Assembly (NCBI GenBank): GCA_027603945.1
Contig: JADIIU010000018.1
Span: 95,248 to 159,247, forward strand
Direction of reading: 5' to 3'
Origin: Terramyces sp. JEL0728
Taxonomy: Eukaryota; Chytridiomycota; Chytridiomycetes; Rhizophydiales; Terramycetaceae
DNA length: 64,000 nucleotides
The position numbers and the translations under genes were made by a program. Each line of letters starts with the position of its first letter. The first letter of the stretch is position 1. The notes under the pieces were generated by a model, which saw nothing but the letters and a program-made list of their open reading frames with translations, did not search any database and had not been told where the DNA came from. Shown piece by piece: positions 10,377 to 21,155 of the stretch.

Positions 10377-11199
10377 ATGGCGCCTCAATCCTTTCGCGAA
10401 ATGTTTGAGCAAGAATCATTGATTTCAGTTCCTCTCAAAGAAACTGGATTGGAGCTTTACGAGAACTACGTTGAAAGGTTTGTAGCCGAGCAGTCTGTAA
10501 TATCCCACCAGGCTGCCTACAAAGATCCATTCAACCAACCAATGGAGTTTGAATATTCCTTGTCGTCGGATTCCAGCATTCAAATAGTCAAGAAAGTGAT
10601 AAAGAAACCAAAAAAGACTTTGCGTAAAGAAAAGAAAGTCGACTCTCTGAAACTGCTAAAGACCAACAAGGTAACCATCGTTCACGTAGAATTTCCAGAC
10701 TACATTCGCAAAACGGTTAACCATCAAAGCACAGTTTCGTTCACAAACAACTCAAAGAATGCTTGCGCTTTCAACAAAGCATACTCCAAATCCTGAATGT
10801 CAGACTATGAGTGCAAATCCAATCCAAGTTGACCAAAGCGAAAGCGAGCCGAAATTCAACTATCAAGATAACGAAGCAACTGGAATGGGTTGGGAAGATA
10901 CTGAAAATATTATGGAGGAGCCTGTATTTGATCAAATTGTAATTCCAAGTCCAATCACGCACTTTTGTTCAAAATCTCTCTCCACCTTTTGGGACACTGT
11001 AAGAGATGTTATTGATGAATCTGTCAGCATTTCTTTGAGTACCAAGAGTGTTGATCACTATATCCGCCCTAAAACCGATGGTTCTTCAAACTACAACACA
11101 AAGAGCCTGTCTTCTGAAAACTATAATTTCAATGAAACAGAATCCACAAGATCACTGGACGACATGCAGTTCTCATATCCAAAGCATCGATTACACTAA
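10377..11199 (+). CDS. Orphan protein, function unknown
   Basis: 267 residues in the preferred model: ATG at 10377 and a 19-nt intron at 10716-10734 that joins DYIRKT to FRSQTTQRML. Without splicing, two overlapping frames would be needed. The N-terminal third contains a basic patch (KKVIKKPKKTLRKEKK), a possible nuclear signal or RNA-binding tail. The C-terminal half is acidic and Ser/Asn-rich, with VFDQIVIPSPITHF. No domain is recognisable. The intron lacks the usual branch position (GTTAAC at its 5' end), so the join is less certain. The stop overlaps AATAAA. Confidence 0.6.
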
Positions 11200-11322
11200 T
11201 AAATTTCTTTCGTGAAAATTGAGCAGCTCACGACAGACTGCGCTGTAGTCCACATAATTTGAATGCACAGAAATTCTCTAGGTGCCTTCAAGCTAAATTA
11301 AGAATTAAATGTAGAATTTTAT

Positions 11323-11982
11323 TCAAATAGATGCAGCGAAAATGGCAAATGGCAAGAGAATTGCAAAAAATGAGGAAACAGCTGCTTTGGTACCAGCGGT
11401 GACAGTGGCAGTAGGAGCGGCGGTCTTGGTAGAGGTTCCACATGCTTTCATCAACAAACCTCCAGCAGATTGAAGACTAGGTCCAATTGAAGCATCCAAA
11501 TCATTAAGAGAAGAAATGGCAGTGAATTGCTTTTGTACACAGGTGGAGCACAAAAGAGTAGTGTTGGAAGTAAGGTAGGTTACAACGTTAGTGAATGCAT
11601 CAGGACCAGTAACTTGGACTCCGGCTGATTGAATTGTCGCCATTTCTTGAGTGTAACAGTAAGACCCACTGTCCTTTACGCAAGCGAATGCATTAATCAA
11701 TTCAACGTAAGAGTAGAATAAAGTGCCATTGGTACTGCTAGAAGGGTCTAAAACTACGGTACCACATGTTCCTAAGGTGCTTTTGAAGGTGGAAATGGCG
11801 GATGAGCAGTCGCTTCCGCAGAGCTGGTCGAGGTTGGAGGCAGTTACAATCTCGCTTGTTGGAAGAGAGGTTGAGCCATAGCATTTGTTTGCAATGTTGA
11901 GGGCAGCTTGGGCACAGACAGTTGGGATGGTTGGGACAGTTCCAGTTACCCCTCCAGAAGAACCTATAGTGTTGTTGGACAT
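11323..11982 (-). CDS. Cys-rich GPI-type surface protein, member 1
   Basis: 219 residues. It shares its cysteine layout with the gene at 47063-48022: LCGSDCSSAIS...C, AFACVKD.GSYC, LLCSTCVQKQF. The C-terminal linker is Thr/Ala-rich, ending in a hydrophobic tail (SSFFAILLPFAIFAASI) of GPI-signal type. Oddly, no signal peptide precedes MSNNTIGSSGG, although member 2 has a clear one. Either a first exon is missed upstream or the gene has lost its leader. Similar proteins are common in fungal cell walls; the role is unknown. Confidence 0.7.
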   Translation of the reverse strand: MSNNTIGSSGGVTGTVPTIPTVCAQAALNIANKCYGSTSLPTSEIVTASNLDQLCGSDCSSAISTFKSTLGTCGTVVLDPSSSTNGTLFYSYVELINAFACVKDSGSYCYTQEMATIQSAGVQVTGPDAFTNVVTYLTSNTTLLCSTCVQKQFTAISSLNDLDASIGPSLQSAGGLLMKACGTSTKTAAPTATVTAGTKAAVSSFFAILLPFAIFAASI

Positions 11983-12327
11983 TTTTGCAGAGACATTTTT
12001 TGGAATCTCTTTTTGGATATTTCCTGTGGCGCGGTTACGGAAGGTACCATGAACTTACAATTTAGGATATAAGGAGATAACTATGAATGGTGAGTTGAAT
12101 TACAAGGAGCAAAGGAGATAACTATGAACGGTGAGTTGAATTACAAAGGAGCAAAGGAGAAGGGGACTGCCCACTAATGACACAGCTGCATATGGCACTA
12201 TGGGGTTTGAGCCGTAGCATGTCCAAACCCTATGATTCGATTAAATAGATTAATTGCCAGTGCAATTAGGTGATCAAAAACGGCAATATTTGACTAATTT
12301 TTGCGGTAATTTTCAAGTTAATCTAAA
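11983..12327. other. Intergenic region with a short tandem repeat
   Basis: 345 bp between divergent genes. It contains two head-to-tail copies of a 41-nt unit (12071-12111 and 12112-12153) that differ by one substitution and one inserted A. Each unit contains GGAGATAACTATGAA and GGTGAGTTGAATTACAA. No other feature is seen. Confidence 0.8.
12071..12153. repeat. 41-nt direct tandem repeat, two copies
   Basis: Period 41. The second copy has C for T in the middle and one extra A in its AAA run. The start of a third copy (AAGGAGAA) follows at 12154. It lies in a shared upstream region between the surface-protein gene and the aminopeptidase. Confidence 0.85.
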
Positions 12328-13515
12328 ATGCTCAAGTTGCTTTTTGCTTCAATAATTTCTGCTTCACCTTTGCAACAGCGACCTTTATTCTCTCCGGAAG
12401 ATCGTTTAATTTCCACCAGCGAAGGACAATCACAATGGATGTCGGAAATGCAAGTAATGCTTTGTTTAACGAGATTTTTGAACTATACAAGGACGGCGTA
12501 AAGTTCATTGACTTGACTGATGGTGATTTCGATTATTTGGAGCAGCACGCTGCAATTAATATTGCTTCCAACCCTGGTAATTTTTAGTTTATCAGATTTC
12601 CCAACTAAACCATCGTACCAAAACATTGCAAACCCGCTTATTGAGAAAATTGATACAAATAGAATGGAAGAGTTTTTGACTGCATTTTCAGGATTTCATA
12701 CTCGTTACTTCAAGTCTGATTCCGGAAAAGAGTCTTCCCAATGGTTGTTTGATCAATTGGAATCGCTCGCTGAAAATAATCCTAGAGACGATGTCAAGTT
12801 TACTGTTACCAAAGTTATCCACACCTGGAAACAATTCTCTGTTATTGCGCGATTTGAAAGCGTAGAATCTGACAAAGAGGATATTGTTGTGCTCTCTGCT
12901 CATCAAGATTCCGTCAACCAATGGAATCCATGGTTTGGTCGCAGCCCGTAATCCTTGCTAATCTAGTGGTGCAGATGACGATGGTTCCGGAACAACAACC
13001 GTTTTCGAAGCATTAACTGTTTTGTGGAACCACGGATTTGTTCCAAAGCGTCCATTGGAATTCCACTTTTACTCTGCAGAAGAAGGCGGGTTGCTTGGAA
13101 GTCAAAAAGTAGTAGCGCAATATGTCAAGGAAAAAATTCCTGTTTACGGAGTTTTCCACAACGATATGACTGGATATCAGCCAGAGGATACAAAGCCAAT
13201 TGTTGCTGTTAATACTGATAACGTCAACGGCCCACTCACAAAGACTTTTGAAATGATTGCAAGCACTTATGCTGGAGTCCCGTGGGAATATACAAAGTGC
13301 GGCTATGCCTGCTCTGGTAATTATATAATGACCTAGATCATGCTTCATGGACCAAGGCTGGCATTCCTTCTACATTTACTTTTGAAGCCAAGTTTGAAAA
13401 ACATTCGCCATTTATTCACACCACTCAAGACACAGTTGAGCATATTGATTTCAAGCACATGGCTTCCTTTGTCAACAACGTTATTGGGTTTGCTGTAGAG
13501 TTATCCTACTACTAA
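12328..13515 (+). CDS. Secreted M28 aminopeptidase A (leucyl aminopeptidase type)
   Basis: 369 residues in five exons; introns 12454-12473, 12577-12595, 12948-12966 and 13317-13336 (20, 19, 19, 20 nt). Signal peptide MLKLLFASIISAS, then a propeptide-like region. The M28E zinc peptidase core has SAHQDSVN (first His and Asp ligand), GADDDGSGT (bridging Asp), [12 protein letters not shown] (catalytic Glu and ligand Glu), HNDMTGYQP and C-terminal [12 protein letters not shown] with the last His. Family members release N-terminal residues from peptides, often extracellularly. Tandem with paralogue B downstream. Confidence 0.92.
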
Positions 13516-13697
13516 AGATAATCCTTAAATTTTGTTTTACACCGTGTGCAGTGGGCAAGTCTATGGAATTAAACTATTGAGTGCCGCAGAACTTATTGCG
13601 GAAGTCCAAATCTTTATCACCCCATATTATCAATATTCACCCAATGTGAGTGCAGTGACCAGGCTTATCAAACAGCGTGATCAATTAAACTTTCAAA

Positions 13698-14899
13698 ATG
13701 AAGCTGCTCCTAGCATACTCAATTCTAGCCGCACCAGCACATCGTCCACTCTTTTTCCAAAACGATAATTTAGATGTAGGAGTCACCAAATTCAATCCCA
13801 ATCACCGCTTAATTTCCACGGCACCAGGAAAACAGGAATGGATGACCGAACAACAAGTATTTGCTATTAACTAGATCTTTAAACTATACCGATCAAAGAC
13901 TAAATTTATTGATTTGACTGACGGCGAATATACTTTATTCAATCAAAAGAAGCGCAATCCTGTGTATCCAACCAAAACAAACGAAGCGCAATCAGTAAAC
14001 GATCTGATCAAGCAAGTATCTACTGATCGCATGGAAACCTTCCTGTCGTCATTTTCTGGTTTCCATACGCGCTACTACAACTCCAAATCCGGTAGGGAAT
14101 CAAGCCAATGGCTATACGATCAATTATCAGATATCAGCGGTAGATCCGATGTTACGTTAACTGTAACTAAATTTGAACATTCCTGGGAACAATTTTCTGT
14201 AATTGCTCGATTTGAAAAAGTTGGTAATACGAACGACGAGATTGTGATCTTGTCCGCTCATCAAGATTCCGTCAACCAATGGAATCCATGGTTTGGTCGT
14301 AGCCCGTAATCCTTGCTAATCTAGCGGTGCTGATGACGATGGATCTGGCACTACAACTATCATTGAAGCATTGACTGTTTTGTATGAAAATGGTTTCGTA
14401 CCTGATAGACCTTTAGAATTTCATTTCTACTCTGGTGAAGAGGGTGGTCTGTTGGGCAGCCAAAAAGTGGTTAAAAAATACACTGACGATGATATCAACG
14501 TTTACGCTGTTCTCCACAACGATATGACTGTAATAATACATTAATTTAGGGCTACCAGCCGGACGGTATCTCGCCAGTCATAGGGATATCGACGGATAAC
14601 GTTGACAAGAAGCTCTCAAAAGTTCTTCAAATCATTTCCGAAGAATACGCTGGGATAAAATGGGTAAACACTAAATGTGGTTACGCATGTTCAGATCATG
14701 CATCTTGGACTAAAGCTGGTATACCTGCTGCATTTACTTTTGAAGCTGCGTTCGAAAATCAAAGGTACCAATCATTAACCAAAGCCCATTCTTGCACACT
14801 ACTCAAGATACAGTCGAACATATTGATTTTGACCATATGGCTTCGTTTGTGAATAACGTTATCGGGTTTGCGGTTGAACTGTCGAAATTTCAGCAATAA
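13698..14899 (+). CDS. Secreted M28 aminopeptidase B (leucyl aminopeptidase type)
   Basis: 374 residues in five exons; introns 13857-13874, 14306-14324, 14530-14549 and 14765-14784 (18, 19, 20, 20 nt). Signal peptide [14 protein letters not shown]. All zinc and catalytic motifs are kept ([51 protein letters not shown]). Only two of its four intron positions are shared with paralogue A. The 18-nt intron is the shortest in the window. An 87-nt stretch around the shared second intron is almost identical to paralogue A. Confidence 0.92.
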
Positions 14900-15422
14900 G
14901 ATTTTTTTGGTAATCTTTTTTTCAATTTGCCTTTTAAAGCGAATTTGCGAAAGCTTAATTTCGGAGATGCTTTGTAATACTTGCACCACGGCAATCAATT
15001 GGTTTGGTGATTTATTGCACTTTCACATTCCAATTTCAATATTTATCAGTCCCCCACGTGTCGCTTATCGGGCAGCTAAACGTTCAGCAGCTAGTCCTAC
15101 GTGTATATACCAGGGGTATCGTATTTCCTGGTGTATGGTGGTTTGTTCCTATACTAGTATTAACAATGCACTGGCGTCTTTGTTTTGACCAAAGTTTTGG
15201 ACTCTGCTTCTTGCAAGTAGCCAGTATCGGATATGCTATGCACGCTCTAGCACAATTAATTTGCAATTAATCCTCCAAATTTCAATATTATTGTTGTGCT
15301 ATCCCCCATCTGATTGTTTCAAAAATGATTTTTGGCGAAGTCTGTTACCCCCTGTGCCAGCAGTCACCTGACATAGTCATCTGCTTGCAATTAATCGCAA
15401 TAATTTTTCAAAAAAACAAAAA
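14900..15422. other. Intergenic, nothing clearly functional
   Basis: 523 bp. It includes a CACGTG palindrome near 15055 and two TTGCAATTAAT words (near 15260 and 15388). No coding, tRNA or repeat structure is convincing. Confidence 0.6.
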
Positions 15423-15919
15423 ATGAGTTCGTTGTTATGGTACAAGGTAAATATCTTTAAAACCAGGATTCAAGCTACGATTCAGAAGAAGATAAGCAAG
15501 ATTTATCTGAACAAATGCTTTCAATTACGATAAATTCCCCAACGATGACTGTACAACCCTCCATGCCAATCCCCATCACTCCAACTCTGAAGCGAAGACA
15601 GTCAGCTCCCTACCACGTCAAAAAACTATCTGCATCCAAAAGCCCGCCAAACGATTTTGGATTACCGACACCTTCATCCTACAGCCCAAAAGACAAACTA
15701 AAACAGAAATGGATTTGTGATGCCTGCGGGAAGACTTACAAGCATCCAAATTGTCTTTCTAAGCACAAGTGGGAACATACGGATTATTGGAAGGAAACTT
15801 CTAAATTGGCAATTTCGAAACATGCGCAAGTTCAATTGTTAGAGGCTGCGTCTGTATTAATTGGATTTCAGAAAGATGAAGATTTAGAATATGTTAATGG
15901 GCAAGTATGGGATAAATGA
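15423..15919 (+). CDS. Fungal-type single C2H2 zinc-finger protein
   Basis: 158 residues; a first exon of 24 nt and a 20-nt intron at 15447-15466 join MSSLLWYK to DSSYDSEEDK. One C2H2 finger (CDACGKTYKHPNCLSKHKWE and the closing H) sits at residues about 98-120. It is followed by the block WKETSKLAISKHAQVQLLEA, which I know from a family of fungal C2H2 proteins of unknown target. The N-terminal half is Ser/Pro-rich and probably disordered. Likely nuclear and DNA-binding. Confidence 0.82.
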
Positions 15920-16400
15920 TTGTAAATAAAAACCTAATTTCTTTTGTAGTGGCTCGCCTCTCTATTAGCTGTATTGCCATAAAGATGCAGCCTGTATGCA
16001 TCCTACAACTTTAGAGTGTAGTTGGTTTCGGTGTCAAGAGATACCGCGCAAGTTACAGTGGCCATACAGCCCGCCCTGAAACATTGGCAAGAACGCTATG
16101 CTTAATATGAATAGCCAATCCTTGCATGAGTTATGGCCAGTGATGCAAAAATCCTCTTAAAAAAATGGAAATCAAAGTAGAAAAAAGTTTAATGTAGAAC
16201 GTTCGAATAGATCAAATAAAACCACCGCAGTCAATAAACGGAAACCTGCAGATTACCAAACACCACCTGATTCTGGACGAATACCAAGTACTTTTACTTA
16301 ACAAAAGCTACCACATTCACTCCTGCTCTCAATAATCAAAAAGCCCTGTAGCATTTATATTACTTATCGGCACTTTCTCGCAATCATTATTACATTCCAA
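15920..16400. other. Intergenic, nothing clearly functional
   Basis: 481 bp between the zinc-finger and myotubularin genes. Stops in all frames argue against a missing N-terminal GRAM domain here. A TTTATATTA box lies about 45 bp before the myotubularin ATG. Confidence 0.6.
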
Positions 16401-18072
16401 ATGGAGAGAGAGGTCAATGAAGCCTTTCAGCTAATTCAGAAATACATCAATATCAGTAACTATCGTTAACAAAAGGTTCTATTGAGGAACTGTATTGTTT
16501 TGAAAAACAAGTTATTTACAATACTCCTTGGTATGTGTTTGATCCAAGAGTAGATTTTGCCAGGATGGGATTAGGCGTAAACACAAACTGGAGGATTTCA
16601 ACCATTAATGAAGCTTACAATTTCTCATCAACTTACCCCAGATACCTTGGAGTGCCTCAGAAAATTAGTGATAATACTCTTCGACATATTGGGAAATTCC
16701 GAAGTAAATCTCGTATCCCTGCGCTGTCATATATACACAAGAATCAAGTAAGTAGGTTTAATATAGGTTACTATAACTAGATCAGCTCAGCCAATGATTG
16801 GATTAAAACAGAACCGTTCAATCCAGGATGAAAAGTTAATTGAAGCCATATTCAACACTAGCACTTGCCAATCGGACGGGATGCATCTGATTATAGATGC
16901 CCGACCTTTGGCAAACGCATTAGCACAGACTGCAATGGGTGCAGGAACAGAAAACTCTGACAATTACCAAGCCAAGATTGTGTTTCTAGGTATAGAAAAC
17001 ATTCACGTTGTGCGAGATTCATTAAACAAATTGTATGATGGTAATTATTTTTAATTGCAGCCTGTGTTTCCTTTGATAACCCTGTTATATCAAAAAGTGC
17101 TCTTGAGCGATCTGGCTGGCTAAAGCACATTAAAAATATTCTTGACGGCACATTAATGATTGTGCAGAGTGTCCATGTGCAGAACGAACACACCCTTGTT
17201 CATTGTAGGTAATATATTTTAATGAAAGCGATGGATGGGACCGCACAGCTCAATTGTCATCCCTGGCGCAGGTGTGTTTAGATCCATACTACAGGACAAT
17301 CGATGGCTTCCAAGTGCTGTTAGAAAAAGAATGGATATCCTTTGGACACAAATTCCAAGACAGATGCGGCCATTTGTCGAGAGATTCAATGACTACTGAA
17401 CAAACACCAGAAAAGTCTTGGCAGCAGGCAAGTAAAAGTATGCTAGGAGCTGCAACAAAGTTATTTGGAAATACATTCAACGCCCCATTAAACAATAGCA
17501 CCATGTCTTCAGAAACTTCAACCCCAAACAATTTGGCACCCAAAGAAATATCTCCAGTGTTTTTGCAGTTTTTAGATTGCATGTACCAAATATGGACTCA
17601 ATATCCAACTGAGTTTGAATATGATCAACGATTATTAGAATTTCTCTTTATATCTGCTTACTCTTGTCAATTTGGAAACTTTTTATTCAATAATGAACGC
17701 GAATTGCGGCAATTCACAAAAAAACCTGGCTATGGCGTCCAATCCATAGAAGAATGCACAGTATCCCTTTGGCAGTATCTCCAAGCACACAAAGGGACCT
17801 ACTACAATGCAGTTTATACGCCTTCGGATGAAGAGAAAATCCTATTCCCAAACACAAATAATCTAAAATACTGGTCTAAACTATACAAGCTGTCTACTTT
17901 AGAAGAGCGCATGGAAAAGGCAGAGTCTCCATATGCTACACGGAAATCAACTTTTAGCGAAATGGACACCACGCCAAGAATGGAAAATGAGCCGCAAGTT
18001 GAAATGATTGATTTGCAAGATGCAAGCATACCTTCGCACCCTTTGATGACTTCTGATAATCCTTGGCAATAA
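16401..18072 (+). CDS. Myotubularin-family phosphoinositide 3-phosphatase
   Basis: 530 residues in five exons; introns 16456-16475, 16748-16766, 17041-17060 and 17219-17238 (20, 19, 20, 20 nt). The catalytic P-loop is HCSDGWDRTAQL, a full CX5R; the last intron cuts the serine codon within it. Other landmarks are WRISTINEAYNFSSTYPRYL, ITRSAQPMIGLKQNRS and DPYYRTIDGFQVLLEKEWISFGH. The enzyme dephosphorylates PI3P and PI(3,5)P2 on endosomes. The N-terminal PH-GRAM domain usual in the family is absent, and about 45 low-complexity residues interrupt the phosphatase domain after HLSRDS. Confidence 0.92.
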
Positions 18073-18216
18073 ACTACTACCATATATTGATTTTTTTGGA
18101 AAGAAGCAGCAGTCAGAATATAGTATTACCTCCGGAAGCGTACAATCATAATTATCCATAGTTCATTGTGTGTATGTGTCAACTCGATTTTATCGAATGA
18201 CGTGAATTTACCTAAA

Positions 18217-18799
18217 ATGCACAAGTCAGAAAAGCACACTGTCCAGGAATGGCTAGCAAAAATCAACCTGATCAATCTAGTCCCAATATTTGAAAAAGAG
18301 CAGTTATTGGGCTGGGACACACTCCAACTTGTCACCATTGCACAACTGCAATCAATAAATATTCCATTAGGAAACTGCTTACTATTTCAAAAACTATTTG
18401 TGGGTAATTTGTCTTGACAAAGAAATGTATCCAAAGAGCAAGCTGTCACAGGAGCCTGTCAAAGTTCTTTTAGATTGGTTGAAAGATCAAAATAAACCTG
18501 AAAGGAAAGCACTGAAACGACCGCCTTGGTGTGGGACATTGGATAGGACCCATTCATTGCCGATAATGGAGGCAGGAAAGACGGAACAGAAGCGCAAAGC
18601 CAAAAAGGATAAAGCACTTGAAAATCCAGGAGAAAAAGCACATATTACCAAAGTACTTTCTTTCCCAGAGACTAAGCTCACTGTCGTGCAAGAAGATATA
18701 CGGGAAGAAAGTGTTGCTTTGGCAGCAGAAAGAAAGGAGGAACAGCCAATCGAAATGGTTTCGCGAAAGGGCCATCCTAAAATCAGTAATGCAATTTAA
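18217..18799 (+). CDS. SAM-domain protein
   Basis: 187 residues; a 19-nt intron at 18404-18422 joins LFV to EMYPKSK. Residues 5-65 form a sterile alpha motif (VQEWLAKINLINLVPIFEKE, LQSINIPLGNCLLFQKLF), a helical dimerisation or protein-binding module. The rest is basic and then Lys/Glu-rich, probably disordered. SAM domains occur in MAPK-cascade adaptors of the Ste50/Byr2 type, but no second domain supports that here. Confidence 0.8.
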
Positions 18800-18870
18800 C
18801 CTAGTTGATCCTTTTAAAAAAGTACCAAGAAAATAAAATTATGGTGTTATATTCAATTACTATTCTATTT

Positions 18871-20990
18871 CTAAACCTTGTCTGCCAATTCACCTGCTAA
18901 ATCGAGCTTGGCTATGACGGAATGGTACAACCTCTTGAACTCCCAGATATCACCACTGGTCCTCTTCAAGTCAACAATCAACAAGCCTTCAAGATTCTTG
19001 ATCCTATGCACCATTACAAAGAATTTGAGGTCTGTTGTAGCTTCTTTGCGATTTTGATTGAGAATAGGAGGTAATGCACTTGTCCCATCAAACCCGCGAT
19101 TATATTGTAATCCAAACTGTCTAATATATCGGAGTTTCAGCATCATATTTGTGAATGGAGACCCAGCTTTCTTTTTCGGTTGGCGTACATCAGCGTGTTT
19201 TAACACACTCAACTTGTACGGATTGTCAGTCATAGCAACATCCAAATCCATTTGTTTTAATGTCTGCACAACAATGGTTAACAGTCGGCTGGGAGGCAAG
19301 GTAGAAAGCGCATGTTGATCAATCGGTCCGGAATGATATTTGATACTTCGAATAGACTCCATGGAGCCATAGTGAGAAAGAGACTTGCTTTCACTACGAG
19401 AATAAGATCGCGAATTCCTGTTCGCATAATCTATGGTTAGTTAACTATTACCTGTGGAGAATTTTGGTCTGTGGTCCATACTCTGCGCTCTTTTTGCTTC
19501 TTCTTGGAACTTTGATCGTTTAGAATCAAGTTGAACACTATTTCTTGAAGTTGCTTGTTTTGGACGGCTATAATTAATTTCACTCTGGGTAATTGCTGGG
19601 GAATGTTTAACTGTGTCTGTGGTCGAAATGGAGGTAATACTTGCATTTGATTTACCGCTAACAAACGACACCTTACTCTTTATGTCTGTTGGTAGCTCAG
19701 GCACTAAATCGTCAGTCTCCACGGCAACTGTCATTTCGGGTACAGCTTCTGCAATATTTTCTTGCTCGCTGCCAGCTTCAGGGACTGTTTCCAATGGATT
19801 CAAAGCAGGCTGCACTTCCACAACCTCCACTTTGACTGGCTCTTCTTCCAACACCATCATATCTTGCAGGGAATAACTGATGGTAGGGATATCTTCCTCC
19901 ATGTTAACAATAGACAGATCTTCATCGAATTCAACAGGCTCTTCAGGAACTTCATGTTGACGCACTCCATTAATTGGGATTGGTGAAGCGGGTACTTCTT
20001 GAACACCATATTCTACAGGTTTCAGTAGTCCAAGATGTTCAGGTAACGGAGTAAACATAGCCCAATACGGCTGCAGCCACCTACAATTAAAGAACTATTA
20101 CTTATGAGACTTGATTTCTTCCATGGTAGCTCTTTCATTCGGGTTGGTGTTCAAAATTCGCTTCAGCAAATGCTTGCACTCTGACGTCAGTTTGACCGGG
20201 AAGGTCAATTCGGATTCGTAAATGTGTTTGTACAACTGTGCCATGTTTTCGCCATCCTCGTTTTCGGGATCATCGTCAAAAGGCAACGAGCCACAAACCA
20301 TTGCATACAAGATAACACCACAACTCCAGATATCCGCTAGCTCCCCAATGTATTCGTCATTAACCACCAATTCTGGCGCGGCATAAACCGGCGAACCGCA
20401 GCTAGTGGATAATATACGGTCGCCCATAGGCTGATAAAAATTTGCAAACCCAAAATCTGTGATAATCATATTGCGGTTTTTGTCCAAAAGCAAGTTTTCC
20501 AGTTTCAAATCACGATGAACGTATCCGTTGTGGTGCAAAAAGGATACACCTAAGATTAAATCTATCGAGAACCATCAATCAACTGGAAAAAGAATTTGGC
20601 AGCTTCTTTTTCAGACAGGTTTTGTCTCGACAGGATATATTCAAACAGTTCACCTCCGGATGCATATTCCAGAACCATTCCAATATGAGTATCATTTTCA
20701 ATTACTTCAATCAGGTGAACCAAGTTGGGATGGCTCACAGTTCTTAGAATGCCAATTTCTCTTTGCAATTTAAATCTCTTTTCTGTAGTAGTAACAGAAT
20801 CCTTTTTGATAAACTTGATGGCAACCTAAATTTAAGCGCCAACTACTTCTTCTCCGCTAGTTATATGATATCCAAGTTTAACTTTTCCGAATTCACCTTC
20901 TCCGATAGTTCTGCCAAGCCTGTAAGGGCCAAAGGTCCCTGTATTTTTATGCGAGTATGCTAAGTATAAGTTTGCGGACTTACTAGACAT
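18871..20990 (-). CDS. Kin1/MARK-like Ser/Thr kinase 1 with KA1 domain
   Basis: 677 residues in five exons; introns 20826-20846, 20550-20572, 20081-20101 and 19431-19451 (21, 23, 21, 21 nt). Kinase motifs: GEGEFGKV, VAIKF, HRDLKLENLLL, DFGFAN, and T-loop STSCGSPVYAAPE. A Pro/Glu/Val-rich linker follows, then the Kin1-type motif HSGPIDQHALST and a C-terminal KA1 lipid-binding domain (FFVMVHRIKNLEGLL..GDIWEFKRLYHSV). Kin1/MARK kinases control polarity, secretion and septation at the cortex. All catalytic residues are present. First of four tandem copies. A possible extra 24-nt in-frame intron after ATGTCTA cannot be excluded. Confidence 0.92.
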
Positions 20991-21155
20991 TGAAAGTACT
21001 GTCAAAGGCGATGATCAATTGGCCAATTCAAGAACTTTTTCTGGTCTGCTTTTCATGCCCCTTTTAACGGAGGACGCCACCCACTTTGGCTGCGATGGTA
21101 GTAAATGAAAACTGTAAATGGAAAGTGATGGATATGGTATATTAAGAGGAAGCGC

